Shown piece by piece: positions 1 to 6,985 of a stretch of 7,483 nt of DNA. Origin of the DNA: Acidimicrobiaceae bacterium (lineage in GTDB: Bacteria; Actinomycetota; Acidimicrobiia; Acidimicrobiales; Ilumatobacteraceae). The position numbers were made by a program, and so were the translations under genes. How positions within the stretch are numbered: the stretch's first letter is position 1; the number at the start of each line of letters is the position of its first letter. Location of the stretch: assembly GCA_003154135.1 (NCBI GenBank), contig PMCN01000275.1, positions 58,569 through 66,051 on the forward strand, given 5' to 3'. The notes beneath the pieces were generated by a model. It saw only the letters and a program-made list of their open reading frames with translations. It ran no database searches and was not told the origin of the DNA.

Positions 1-1055
1 GCGAGCGACACCTCGTCGGTGTAGTGACTGGCGAACGTGGTGGTGAGCTCGGCGGCCACCCGCGTGCGCAGGCGCACCATGCCGTCGAGACCGATGCGGC
101 CGAGGAACGGCGTGAGCAGCCAACCGCCGATGCCCCACGCCATGCCGAAGTTGCGGGTGAGCTCGGTGACGCCACGGTCGAGTCCGCCGTACACGTAGAC
201 CTGCTTGTGGGTGTCGGATCCGTAGCGGCTGTAGCTGGTGGCGGTCGCGTTGGCCGCGGCCTCCATGCAGCTCAGGATCTGGCCGGCGACCCGGCCACCG
301 CCGATGGCATCGAAGGCGAGCGTCGCGCCGGTGGCCACGAGGGCGGCAGTGAGGTCGTCGGTGAACGTGGCCGACGACGAGTCGCACACGTAGGTGGCAC
401 CCAGGTCGTGCAGGATCGCCGCCTGCTCGGGCCGGCGCACGATGTTGACCAGTGGCACGCCGTCGGCCTGGCACACGCGCACGAGCATCTGGCCGAGGTT
501 GGAGGCCGCCGCAGTGTGCACCAGCGCGGTGTGGTGCTCGAGGCGCATCGTCTCCACCATGCCGAGCGCGGTGAGCGGGTTGACGAAGCACGACGCGCCC
601 TGCGCCGGCTCGGTGCCGTCGGGCAACGCGAGGCACAGGCCGGCCGGCACGGCGCGGTACTCGCCGTAGGTCGCCCCGCCGACGATGCCCACCGTGCGAC
701 CCAGCAAGGCCTGCGCGTCGGGCGAATCGCCGGCGGCCACCACCACACCGCAGCCCTCGTTGCCGACGGCCATCGACTCGCCCAGCCGAGCGGTCATCCC
801 CGCCAACCACGACTCCGGCACCGGCGCACGCACGATGGGCGATTCGGCGGGGCCGGCGCTGGCGGCATGCTCGAGATCGGCCCCGGCGAGCAGCAGACCG
901 AGATCGGAGGGGTTGATCGGTGCGGCCTCGACGCGCACGAGCACCTCGTGCGCGGCCGGCGACGGCATCGGCATGTCGACGATCGAGAGCTCGAGCACAC
1001 CATCGACGGTGACGAGCGAGCGGAGCTGGCGCATGGACGCGGGGAGATCGGTCAT
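1..1055 (-). CDS. Zinc-free MDR-family oxidoreductase (quinone/enoyl reductase-like), 3' end beyond window
   Basis: Open from an ATG at 1055 to the left edge with no stop (351 full codons), so the C-terminus is missing. It belongs to the medium-chain dehydrogenase/reductase superfamily. The N-terminal GroES-like domain (about residues 10-140) carries APINPSD (45-51) and GNEGCG (98-103). The Rossmann half starts near residue 175 with HTAAASNLGQ (180-189), and the D-L-G-A-T segment (217-221) is typical of NADPH-dependent members. The Cys and His zinc ligands of alcohol dehydrogenases are absent: the GHE motif reads GNE, and no Cys lies at the usual first-ligand site. This places it with quinone oxidoreductases and MECR-type 2-enoyl reductases rather than true alcohol dehydrogenases. 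An in-frame ATG seven codons later (1034) is an alternative start; neither has a strong ribosome binding site. It is the last visible gene of the operon, 49 bases after the thioesterase. Substrate unknown; the NADPH-dependent C=C or quinone reduction is inferred from the family. Confidence 0.88.
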   Translation of the reverse strand, partial: MTDLPASMRQLRSLVTVDGVLELSIVDMPMPSPAAHEVLVRVEAAPINPSDLGLLLAGADLEHAASAGPAESPIVRAPVPESWLAGMTARLGESMAVGNEGCGVVVAAGDSPDAQALLGRTVGIVGGATYGEYRAVPAGLCLALPDGTEPAQGASCFVNPLTALGMVETMRLEHHTALVHTAAASNLGQMLVRVCQADGVPLVNIVRRPEQAAILHDLGATYVCDSSSATFTDDLTAALVATGATLAFDAIGGGRVAGQILSCMEAAANATATSYSRYGSDTHKQVYVYGGLDRGVTELTRNFGMAWGIGGWLLTPFLGRIGLDGMVRLRTRVAAELTTTFASHYTDEVSL

Positions 1056-1104
1056 CGGCGGAGCCTACCGACTTCAGTTCGTCGAGCTCCCGACACGCGC
1101 AGCG

Positions 1105-1794
1105 TCAGGCATCGAGGCCCTTGGCGAAGCGCTCGACGGGAATGGTGATGAACGTCGCCGTCGCCCGGGCCAACACGCGAGGGCCGTCGCTGAGCTCACC
1201 CGTCATGAACAGCTTCCTGCCGACGTGCTCGGCGAGGCGCACCCTGCACTCGAGCGGCACGCCGATGGGTACCCCGGCCTCGTAGCGGATGCCCAGTTCG
1301 CCGGTGAACGCCGGCTGGCCCAGGAATGCGAGCACGAACCCGAACACGTCGTCGAACAGCGCGGCGACGATGCCACCGTGGCTGCGGTCGGGTGCGCCCT
1401 CGTGGGCGGGCCGCAGCGTGAGCTCGGCGACGGCCTCGGCGCCGTCGCGGCGCACGTGCAGATCGAGTCCCCACGGACTGGCGCGACCGGAGATGGGCCG
1501 TTCGTCGAAGGAGTCGAGCGTGGCTCCGTCGGGCGGAGGCGCATCCCACTCACCCTCGCGACGGGTCTGCGACCGGCTGCGAACGGTGCCTTGCGTGAGC
1601 TGGAGGGTGAGCTCGTCGAGGGTGCGCGCGACGTGGTCGACGAGATCGATCGACGCGTGGCGACCGACGATGGCGTGACCCAGGTCGCGGATGGCGCGTC
1701 CGGCGACGGCGCGGCTCTCGGCCTCGCGGTCGGGATGGTCGGGCTGCGCCACGTGCATCAGCGGATCGAGGTGGGCGTCGGCGTGCTCGCTCAT
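1105..1794 (-). CDS. PaaI-type hotdog-fold acyl-CoA thioesterase with long N-terminal extension
   Basis: 229 residues. The C-terminal half (about 105-220) is a hotdog domain of the PaaI/YbgC group, which hydrolyses acyl-CoA thioesters in the cytoplasm. The signature DRSHGGIVAALFDD lies at 136-149: the HGG turn (139-141) and an Asp at 148/149 on the following helix match the usual catalytic helix. The later strands CRVRLAEHVGRKLF (183-196) and ARATATFITIP (209-219) are typical of the fold. The first ~100 residues are not part of the hotdog core: residues 30-68 look helical, followed by a charged Arg-rich and Pro-rich linker (72-90). Single-domain PaaI proteins are about 140 residues, so this one is clearly longer. 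It starts 12 bases after the hydrolase stop, and only a weak AGG that overlaps that stop precedes it, suggesting translational coupling. Its likely role is release or recycling of CoA from an intermediate of the operon's pathway; the substrate cannot be told. Confidence 0.88.
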   Translation of the reverse strand: MSEHADAHLDPLMHVAQPDHPDREAESRAVAGRAIRDLGHAIVGRHASIDLVDHVARTLDELTLQLTQGTVRSRSQTRREGEWDAPPPDGATLDSFDERPISGRASPWGLDLHVRRDGAEAVAELTLRPAHEGAPDRSHGGIVAALFDDVFGFVLAFLGQPAFTGELGIRYEAGVPIGVPLECRVRLAEHVGRKLFMTGELSDGPRVLARATATFITIPVERFAKGLDA

Positions 1795-1806
1795 TCGACG
1801 GTCAAC

Positions 1807-2553
1807 CTAACGTTCGTCGAGCTGCTCCACCGAGTTGCGACCGGCACGCGCCGCCAGGATCCGTGCGGTCTCGACCGGCATCGAGGCGAACGGCGAGTGG
1901 TCGGTGTGCAGCGTTTCGACGTTGGTGCAGCGGGCTGCCATTGCGTCCTGGTGCACCAGTCGGATGGCTTGGTCGTCGGTGCAACGCACGTACGTGCTGG
2001 GAGTGCGGCGCCACGCCGCGCCCGTCACCGGTTGCACGAAGCTGGCGACGGGGTGCAGCCCGAGGCGGGCAACGGCCGCACGTTGCACCTCGGGAGTGCA
2101 GTGGCCGTAGAGCGCCGGCACGGCGAGATCCGGGTGCAGCGCCAGATGTGCCGCATCTGGTCGGTAGCGAGCGGCGGCGAGCAGGCTGGGCGGTGCGTCG
2201 GGGAGGACGGGGAGCTGCACCATGCTCTCGCCCTCGTCGAGCACGAACGCGGTGAGGTACACGAGATGACGCACGTGTGCGGTGTGCAGGCCCGCCTCGG
2301 TGATGACCGCGCCGCCGAAGCTGTGACCGACGAGGACCACATCGGTGTCCAGGCGCTCGATGAACGTGGCGACGCGATCGGCGCACGCGTGGAGGTCGCC
2401 GAACGGCAGCGACGACGCGCCGTGGCCGGGCAGATCGATCGCGTACGACGGCACGCCCATTCGATCGAGCTCGGCCTGCACCGCGGCCCAGCACCACGCG
2501 CCGTGCCATGCGCCGTGCACCAGCACGACCGGCAGCGTCGACGAGTGAGGCAT
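1807..2553 (-). CDS. Alpha/beta-fold hydrolase (esterase / methylesterase-like)
   Basis: 248 residues, the normal length for a compact alpha/beta hydrolase without a lid domain. It resembles the plant methylesterase/hydroxynitrile-lyase-like and bacterial EstC-like group. The oxyanion segment LVHGAWHGAWCW is at residues 11-22, the DLPGHG loop at 40-45, and the nucleophile elbow GHSFGG at 76-81 with Ser78. The acid is most likely Asp194 (CTDDQAI, 191-197) and the base His219 (TDHSPF, 217-222). The triad is therefore complete and the enzyme is probably active on an ester, lactone or related bond. There is no signal peptide, so it should be cytoplasmic. It starts 21 bases after the acyl-CoA dehydrogenase stop and ends 12 bases before the thioesterase start, inside the same transcription unit. 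No clear Shine-Dalgarno sequence precedes the ATG. The substrate is unknown. Confidence 0.9.
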   Translation of the reverse strand: MPHSSTLPVVLVHGAWHGAWCWAAVQAELDRMGVPSYAIDLPGHGASSLPFGDLHACADRVATFIERLDTDVVLVGHSFGGAVITEAGLHTAHVRHLVYLTAFVLDEGESMVQLPVLPDAPPSLLAAARYRPDAAHLALHPDLAVPALYGHCTPEVQRAAVARLGLHPVASFVQPVTGAAWRRTPSTYVRCTDDQAIRLVHQDAMAARCTNVETLHTDHSPFASMPVETARILAARAGRNSVEQLDER

Positions 2554-2574
2554 CGGCGAAGTCTCGCGCCCGGA

Positions 2575-3720
<1,146 letters not shown>

Positions 3721-3725
3721 GGTGG

Positions 3726-4955
3726 TCAGGCTAACGATCGTTCGACCATCGACTCGCTCGCCAGTGCTTCGGTCACGGGTCGCAGGATGCGCCTCGCGAA
3801 CAGCGCAATCGGCAGCATCGCCACGCCGGCGATGACGAACGGGGTGAGCAGTCCGAACCACTTCGCCGTCAGCCCACCGAAGGCCGCGCCGAAGGGCACC
3901 ACACCCCACGACACCGCCCGGTATGCCGCGTTCATGCGCCCCAGCAGGCGGGTGGGCGTGATCTGCTGCCGGATCGTCGTGTTCAGCGCCAGCCACAGCC
4001 CTGTGCCCGTGCCGAGCAGGAAGTACATGCTCACTGCGACCCAGGGCGTGGTGGTGAGCGCGAGCCCCACGATCGCGAGGGTCCACGCCCAGAACGACAG
4101 CGCCATCGTGTGCACCCGGCCGAAGCGAACCACCAGCGGCGACACCAGGAACCGGGTGAGCACGGTGCCCGTCGCGGCACCGACGAAGAGGGCCGAGTAG
4201 GTGAACGATCCGCCGTGCAGCCGCTGCTGGTTGTAGAGCACGAGCAACGACGTGGCTGCGAAGTAGAAGAAGTTGATGACTGCCAGGATGGCTGTGATGC
4301 GGCGCACCGCACGGTTCCGCCACGTGAAGCGAAGTCCCTCGAGCACGTCGTCGCGAAAGCGGGTCGTCGGCCGCTCCATCGCGTGCACGTCGGGCAAGGC
4401 GGCGATGAGCGCCGCCGACCCGGCGAACGAGACGGCATCGGCGAGGAACGGCACCGACGACGCCGCGTTGAAGGCCACGACGCCGAGCGGCGGGCCGACG
4501 AACTGGGCCGCAGCGATCTGCGCACTCCCGAACCGGGCATTGGCCTGCAACAGGTCGGCCGGTTCGACGATGGCCGGCAGCAGCGCCTGACCCGAGTTCA
4601 CGTGGAGCGTCTCGCCGGTGCCGAGCAGGAACGCGCACGCATAGAGCAGCCAGATGCTGACGGCGCCGGCCACGAGGCACACGCCGAGCACCCCGACGAT
4701 GAGGAAGCGCACGATGTCGGCGCCGATCATCAGCCGCCTGCGGTCCATCCGGTCGGCAACCGCGCCGGTGATCAACGACAGCAGCAGCCACGGCAGGCGC
4801 AACGCGATGGTGACACCGGCGATGAGCAACGGATCGCGCGTCAGCGTCGCCGCGAGCAACGGGAAGGCGGTGATGAACATGCCGTCGCCAGTGCTCGACA
4901 CGAGGACAGCCAGCCAGACCAGCCGGAAGTCGGGCCCGATCGACCGTCGGCGCAC
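3726..4955 (-). CDS. Major facilitator superfamily transporter (MFS_3 / EntS-like)
   Basis: 409 residues from the chosen GTG, giving the ~12 membrane helices and length usual for MFS_3 permeases, many of which export siderophores, drugs or small hydrophobic compounds by proton antiport. Helix 1 contains SSTGDGMF (20-27), typical of this group. The loop between helices 2 and 3 carries the MFS motif A as GAVADRMDRRRL (64-75). Helices 3 and 4 fall near 80-98 and 100-115. In the second half, the hydrophilic ITPTRLLGRMNAAYR stretch marks a cytoplasmic loop. Three GTG codons lie close together (4967, 4961, 4955). I chose 4955 because GAGGG (4961-4965) sits five bases upstream. The frame stays open to an ATG at 5096, but that would overlap the preceding gene and add an Arg/Ser-rich tail unlike a transporter. 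It follows the CMD-like gene by 25 bases. Whether it imports the substrate or exports a toxic product cannot be decided. Confidence 0.92.
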   Translation of the reverse strand: MRRRSIGPDFRLVWLAVLVSSTGDGMFITAFPLLAATLTRDPLLIAGVTIALRLPWLLLSLITGAVADRMDRRRLMIGADIVRFLIVGVLGVCLVAGAVSIWLLYACAFLLGTGETLHVNSGQALLPAIVEPADLLQANARFGSAQIAAAQFVGPPLGVVAFNAASSVPFLADAVSFAGSAALIAALPDVHAMERPTTRFRDDVLEGLRFTWRNRAVRRITAILAVINFFYFAATSLLVLYNQQRLHGGSFTYSALFVGAATGTVLTRFLVSPLVVRFGRVHTMALSFWAWTLAIVGLALTTTPWVAVSMYFLLGTGTGLWLALNTTIRQQITPTRLLGRMNAAYRAVSWGVVPFGAAFGGLTAKWFGLLTPFVIAGVAMLPIALFARRILRPVTEALASESMVERSLA

Positions 4956-4960
4956 GCGCA

Positions 4961-4965
4961 CCCTC
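4961..4965 (-). promoter_or_regulatory. Ribosome binding site deciding the transporter start
   Basis: Minus-strand GAGGG, five bases before the GTG at 4955. It favours that codon over the GTGs at 4961 and 4967, which overlap or precede this purine run. Confidence 0.55.
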
Positions 4966-4980
4966 ACAGTCGGGTGCCAG

Positions 4981-5631
4981 TCAGGCGTCGTCGCGCGCAG
5001 CGATCGCACTGCCGACGTCGAACGACACGAAGCCCTCGGGCGCGGCGACCTCCACGATCGGCTCGTCGCGGTCGTCGAACTCGAGGCGCAGGGCACGACT
5101 CATCGTGGCGTGCATTTCGTACATCGCGGTGATGTAGGTCAGCTCGAGGATCTCCTCGTCGCTGAGGTGCTGGTGCAGCGCGTCGAACAGTGCGTCGGGC
5201 ACTCGACCGCCGTCGAGCACCAGGCAGTCGGTGTACGCGAGCACGGCCCGCTCCACCGGCGAGAACAGGTCGCAGCTCGACCACGCGGGAATCGCCGCGA
5301 TCCGCGCCTCGCTCATGCCGAGAGCGCGGCACGACTTGCAGTGCTGCGAGAACACGAACTGGCTCCCCCGCGTCCACCCGGCACGGGTCTGGCCCAGTTC
5401 GCGCAGCACTGGCGACAGCAGCCGTCGCGGGCTGCGGTACAGGCCGAAGCCCTGCACGGCGTGGCGGAGCACGTCGGGGACCAGTGCGAACACGGTCCAC
5501 CAATCGCCGGGGGTGCCGGTGTCGGTACCCGGCTGCGCAACCGGGTCGCGGTCGCCGAACAGCTGCTGGTACATCTGCAGCACCAGCGCATCGTCGGTGT
5601 CGGCGCGTGCGACCTGTCGGAGTCGGGGCAT
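4981..5631 (-). CDS. Carboxymuconolactone decarboxylase / AhpD-like protein
   Basis: 216 residues, all-helical, resembling the CMD/AhpD superfamily (PF02627), which covers gamma-carboxymuconolactone decarboxylases, AhpD alkylhydroperoxidase partners and many uncharacterised proteins. The core segment is FVFSQHCKSCRALGMSEARI (92-111), followed by FSPVERAVLAYTD (123-135), LSDEEILELTYITAMYEMHA (156-175) and a less conserved tail. Two readings of the core are possible. As an AhpD-type redox site, Cys98 and Cys101 form CxxC, but the Glu about 12 residues before and the His four residues after are missing. As a CMD-type site (E-x-x-x-H-x-x-x-A), His97 is kept, the Glu is Val93 and the Ala is Cys101. 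Cytoplasmic; no signal peptide. A perfect AGGAGG precedes the ATG, the strongest site in the operon, as expected for a first gene. Function is inferred from the family only: peroxide/thiol chemistry or lactone/ring metabolism. Confidence 0.82.
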   Translation of the reverse strand: MPRLRQVARADTDDALVLQMYQQLFGDRDPVAQPGTDTGTPGDWWTVFALVPDVLRHAVQGFGLYRSPRRLLSPVLRELGQTRAGWTRGSQFVFSQHCKSCRALGMSEARIAAIPAWSSCDLFSPVERAVLAYTDCLVLDGGRVPDALFDALHQHLSDEEILELTYITAMYEMHATMSRALRLEFDDRDEPIVEVAAPEGFVSFDVGSAIAARDDA

Positions 5632-5639
5632 TGCGTTGA

Positions 5640-5645
5640 CCTCCT
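5640..5645 (-). promoter_or_regulatory. Strong Shine-Dalgarno of the operon's first gene
   Basis: Minus-strand AGGAGG, eight bases before the ATG at 5631. It fixes the start of the CMD/AhpD-like gene and contrasts with the weak or absent sites of most downstream genes. Confidence 0.8.
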
Positions 5646-5751
5646 GCTAGCGATGGCAGCGAGTCTGCTCGCGACGCATCCTCCGCGGCGCAGCGGGGGT
5701 GGGTAAGACGTTGGTGAGAAGTGGCCCCGCTGACGGTTCGCGGCCGACGGC

Positions 5752-5814
5752 CGGTGCCACATTTGCCGACGGGCGGCACCGCCATGGCGACATACGCCCA
5801 AGCGCATCGGTGCC
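5752..5814. repeat. Alternating inverted 7-mers CGGTGCC / GGCACCG upstream of the lipoprotein
   Basis: CGGTGCC at 5752-5758, GGCACCG at 5775-5781 and CGGTGCC at 5808-5814. The middle copy can pair perfectly with either flanking copy (loops of 16 and 26 bases). Pairing with the right copy would place a stem immediately before the GGAGGAG ribosome binding site. Such short GC words can arise by chance in this DNA; a function as operator or leader structure is speculation. Confidence 0.35.
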
Positions 5815-5821
5815 GGAGGAG
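5815..5821 (+). promoter_or_regulatory. Strong Shine-Dalgarno of the lipoprotein gene
   Basis: GGAGGAG eight bases before the ATG at 5830. It fixes this start, which also gives a proper lipoprotein signal peptide. Confidence 0.8.
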
Positions 5822-5829
5822 ACAGCAAC

Positions 5830-6921
5830 ATGAGGACCGCGACGGTGGTGGCACGGACGTGTCTGTGCGTCGGGACGTTGCTCGTGACGGCGTGCAGCGC
5901 GGGTGCCACGACATCGGGCCGCACCCCGGGCACCGATGCCGGCGGCGCGCCCCCAGCGACGTCCCCTGGCGCCTCCCCCGGTCTCACGCCGACGCACTCG
6001 CCAACGCACTCGCCAACTCTGTCCCCAACCCTGTCCCCAACCCTCTCCCCAACGACGCGCAACGGCACCGATGTGGTGGTGCCGCCCGGTGGCCCGGCCG
6101 CGCTCACGGGTGTGCCACTCGACCAGACGGCGCCGTGGACGCCGGTGGCCACGGCCTCGGGTGCACCAGTCGTGTGGTCGGCGTCGTTCCAACTGCCTGC
6201 GGTCGGCGCTCCCGTCACGGTGTCGGCGGCGGTGTTCGACCCGACACGGCTGCACGCGGCACTGTTCAACGGCACGTTGCTGCCGGGAGGCGGACCGTGG
6301 CACAACGGCGACCGCGTGCCGGCGGCCGCGGTGCCGTCACTGGTGGCCACGTTCAACGGCGGCTTCCTGTTCAAGCACATCCACGGCGGCTACTTCACGG
6401 AGGGCACGGTGATCAAGCCGCTCCTCGACGGCCAGGCAACGCTCGCCGTGCGTGCCGACGGCAGGCTGGTGGTGGGTGTGTACGGCCGCGACCTCACCAA
6501 CGACGGCTCATGGGTGTCGCTGCGCCAGAACCTGCCCCCGATGGTCGACCAGGGGCAGGTGTCGATCGACCAGTACCCCGGCACCTACTGGGGCAACGAC
6601 CTGCACAACGTGTGGGTCACCGAGCGCTCGGCCATCTGCACCCGCACCGATGGCCGGCTGATGTACGTCTCGATGGGCAAGATCGACGTGCGCCCGTTCG
6701 CCGACGAACTGGCCGCAATGGGATGCCGGCTCGGCATGGAGCTCGACATCAACGGCGGCTACCCCCAGTTCGCGTGGTTCTCCGGCTTCGGCACCGGCAA
6801 CCGCTCCGGCACGCTGCTCGACTCGCACATGCGAGCGCCCGATCGATCGCTCACGGGCGACAAGAAGGACTTCATCGCACTGTTCGATCCGGCGACGCTG
6901 CCCGCCGGCACCGTCGTTTGA
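5830..6921 (+). CDS. Secreted lipoprotein with phosphodiester glycosidase (NAGPA/DUF2233-type) domain
   Basis: 363 residues. A short signal peptide ends in the lipobox VTAC, so Cys22 should be lipidated and the protein anchored outside the membrane. Residues 23-80 form a low-complexity Gly/Ala/Thr/Ser/Pro linker, including five four-residue units (THSP twice, TLSP three times, 55-74). The globular domain (about 100-360) resembles bacterial phosphodiester glycosidase-like proteins, the family of the lysosomal enzyme that uncovers mannose-6-phosphate (NAGPA). Conserved-looking parts are ATFNGGF (173-179), GGYFTEG (186-192), VRADGRLVVGVYGRD (207-221), RQNLPPMVD (232-240) and GMELDINGGYPQF (302-314), whose D-x-N-G-G resembles the usual L-D-G-G-x-S active-site loop. 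Hence it may cleave a sugar-phosphodiester in the envelope or in exopolysaccharide; this is inference. It is transcribed away from the catabolic operon and stops with TGA, and no terminator follows. Confidence 0.87.
   Translation: MRTATVVARTCLCVGTLLVTACSAGATTSGRTPGTDAGGAPPATSPGASPGLTPTHSPTHSPTLSPTLSPTLSPTTRNGTDVVVPPGGPAALTGVPLDQTAPWTPVATASGAPVVWSASFQLPAVGAPVTVSAAVFDPTRLHAALFNGTLLPGGGPWHNGDRVPAAAVPSLVATFNGGFLFKHIHGGYFTEGTVIKPLLDGQATLAVRADGRLVVGVYGRDLTNDGSWVSLRQNLPPMVDQGQVSIDQYPGTYWGNDLHNVWVTERSAICTRTDGRLMYVSMGKIDVRPFADELAAMGCRLGMELDINGGYPQFAWFSGFGTGNRSGTLLDSHMRAPDRSLTGDKKDFIALFDPATLPAGTVV
5992..6051 (+). repeat. Five in-frame 12-base tandem repeats coding T(H/L)SP
   Basis: Five consecutive 12-base units inside the lipoprotein gene: ACGCACTCGCCA twice, identical, then ACTCTGTCCCCA, ACCCTGTCCCCA and ACCCTCTCCCCA, each differing by one base from the next. 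They encode THSP, THSP, TLSP, TLSP, TLSP. The unit is a multiple of three, so gain or loss of copies changes linker length without breaking the frame. It is likely an extended Ser/Thr/Pro stalk between the lipid anchor and the enzyme domain. Confidence 0.9.
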
Positions 6922-6985
6922 CCGCGCCGTCGAAGCGGGATCTCCCAATCCCCTGTGACCGCCGCACGCGCATAAGGTCGAGGCC
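6922..6985 (+). other. Short intergenic gap between lipoprotein and aldo/keto reductase
   Basis: 64 bases. It contains a weak 5-base stem, GGGAT (6937-6941) with ATCCC (6948-6952), without a T tract, so it is not a convincing terminator. AAGG at 6974-6977, eight bases before the next ATG, is a possible weak ribosome binding site. No clear promoter was seen; co-transcription with the lipoprotein gene is possible. Confidence 0.4.

Larger units (their letters stand above)
5632..5829. promoter_or_regulatory. Divergent intergenic region carrying both promoters (inferred)
   Basis: 198 non-coding bases between the minus-strand operon and the plus-strand lipoprotein gene. By position it must hold the operon promoter and probably the lipoprotein promoter. 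I looked for -35/-10 pairs on both strands and found none with acceptable sequence and spacing. On the plus strand TAAGAC (5704-5709) and CATACG (5791-5796) are AT-richer spots without a matching -35. Three copies of a 7-base word occur: CGGTGCC (5752-5758), its complement GGCACCG (5775-5781) and CGGTGCC (5808-5814), the last touching the lipoprotein ribosome binding site. Confidence 0.5.

Noticed and set aside
3721..4791. An N-terminal extension of the dehydrogenase that would make a 738-residue fusion.
   Set aside because: The extension is the transporter gene read in another frame, and homology to acyl-CoA dehydrogenases begins at the GTG at 3720.
4956..5096. A 47-residue N-terminal extension of the transporter from an ATG at 5096.
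   Set aside because: It overlaps the CMD-like gene, is Ser/Arg-rich and ignores the good ribosome binding site at 4961-4965.
4110..5706. Long plus-strand open frames (340 and 350 codons) opposite the transporter and CMD-like genes.
   Set aside because: Low-complexity Arg/His/Glu-rich translations without motifs, opposite genes with clear family features.
5632..5829. A riboswitch or small RNA in the divergent intergenic region.
   Set aside because: No recognisable riboswitch core, and only short inverted repeats were seen.
5313..6380. A 355-codon minus-strand frame spanning the divergent intergenic region and the lipoprotein's start.
   Set aside because: It crosses two well-supported starts, each with a strong ribosome binding site, and its composition is biased without a recognisable domain.
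6937..6952. A small hairpin after the lipoprotein gene as a terminator.
   Set aside because: Only five base pairs with no T tract.
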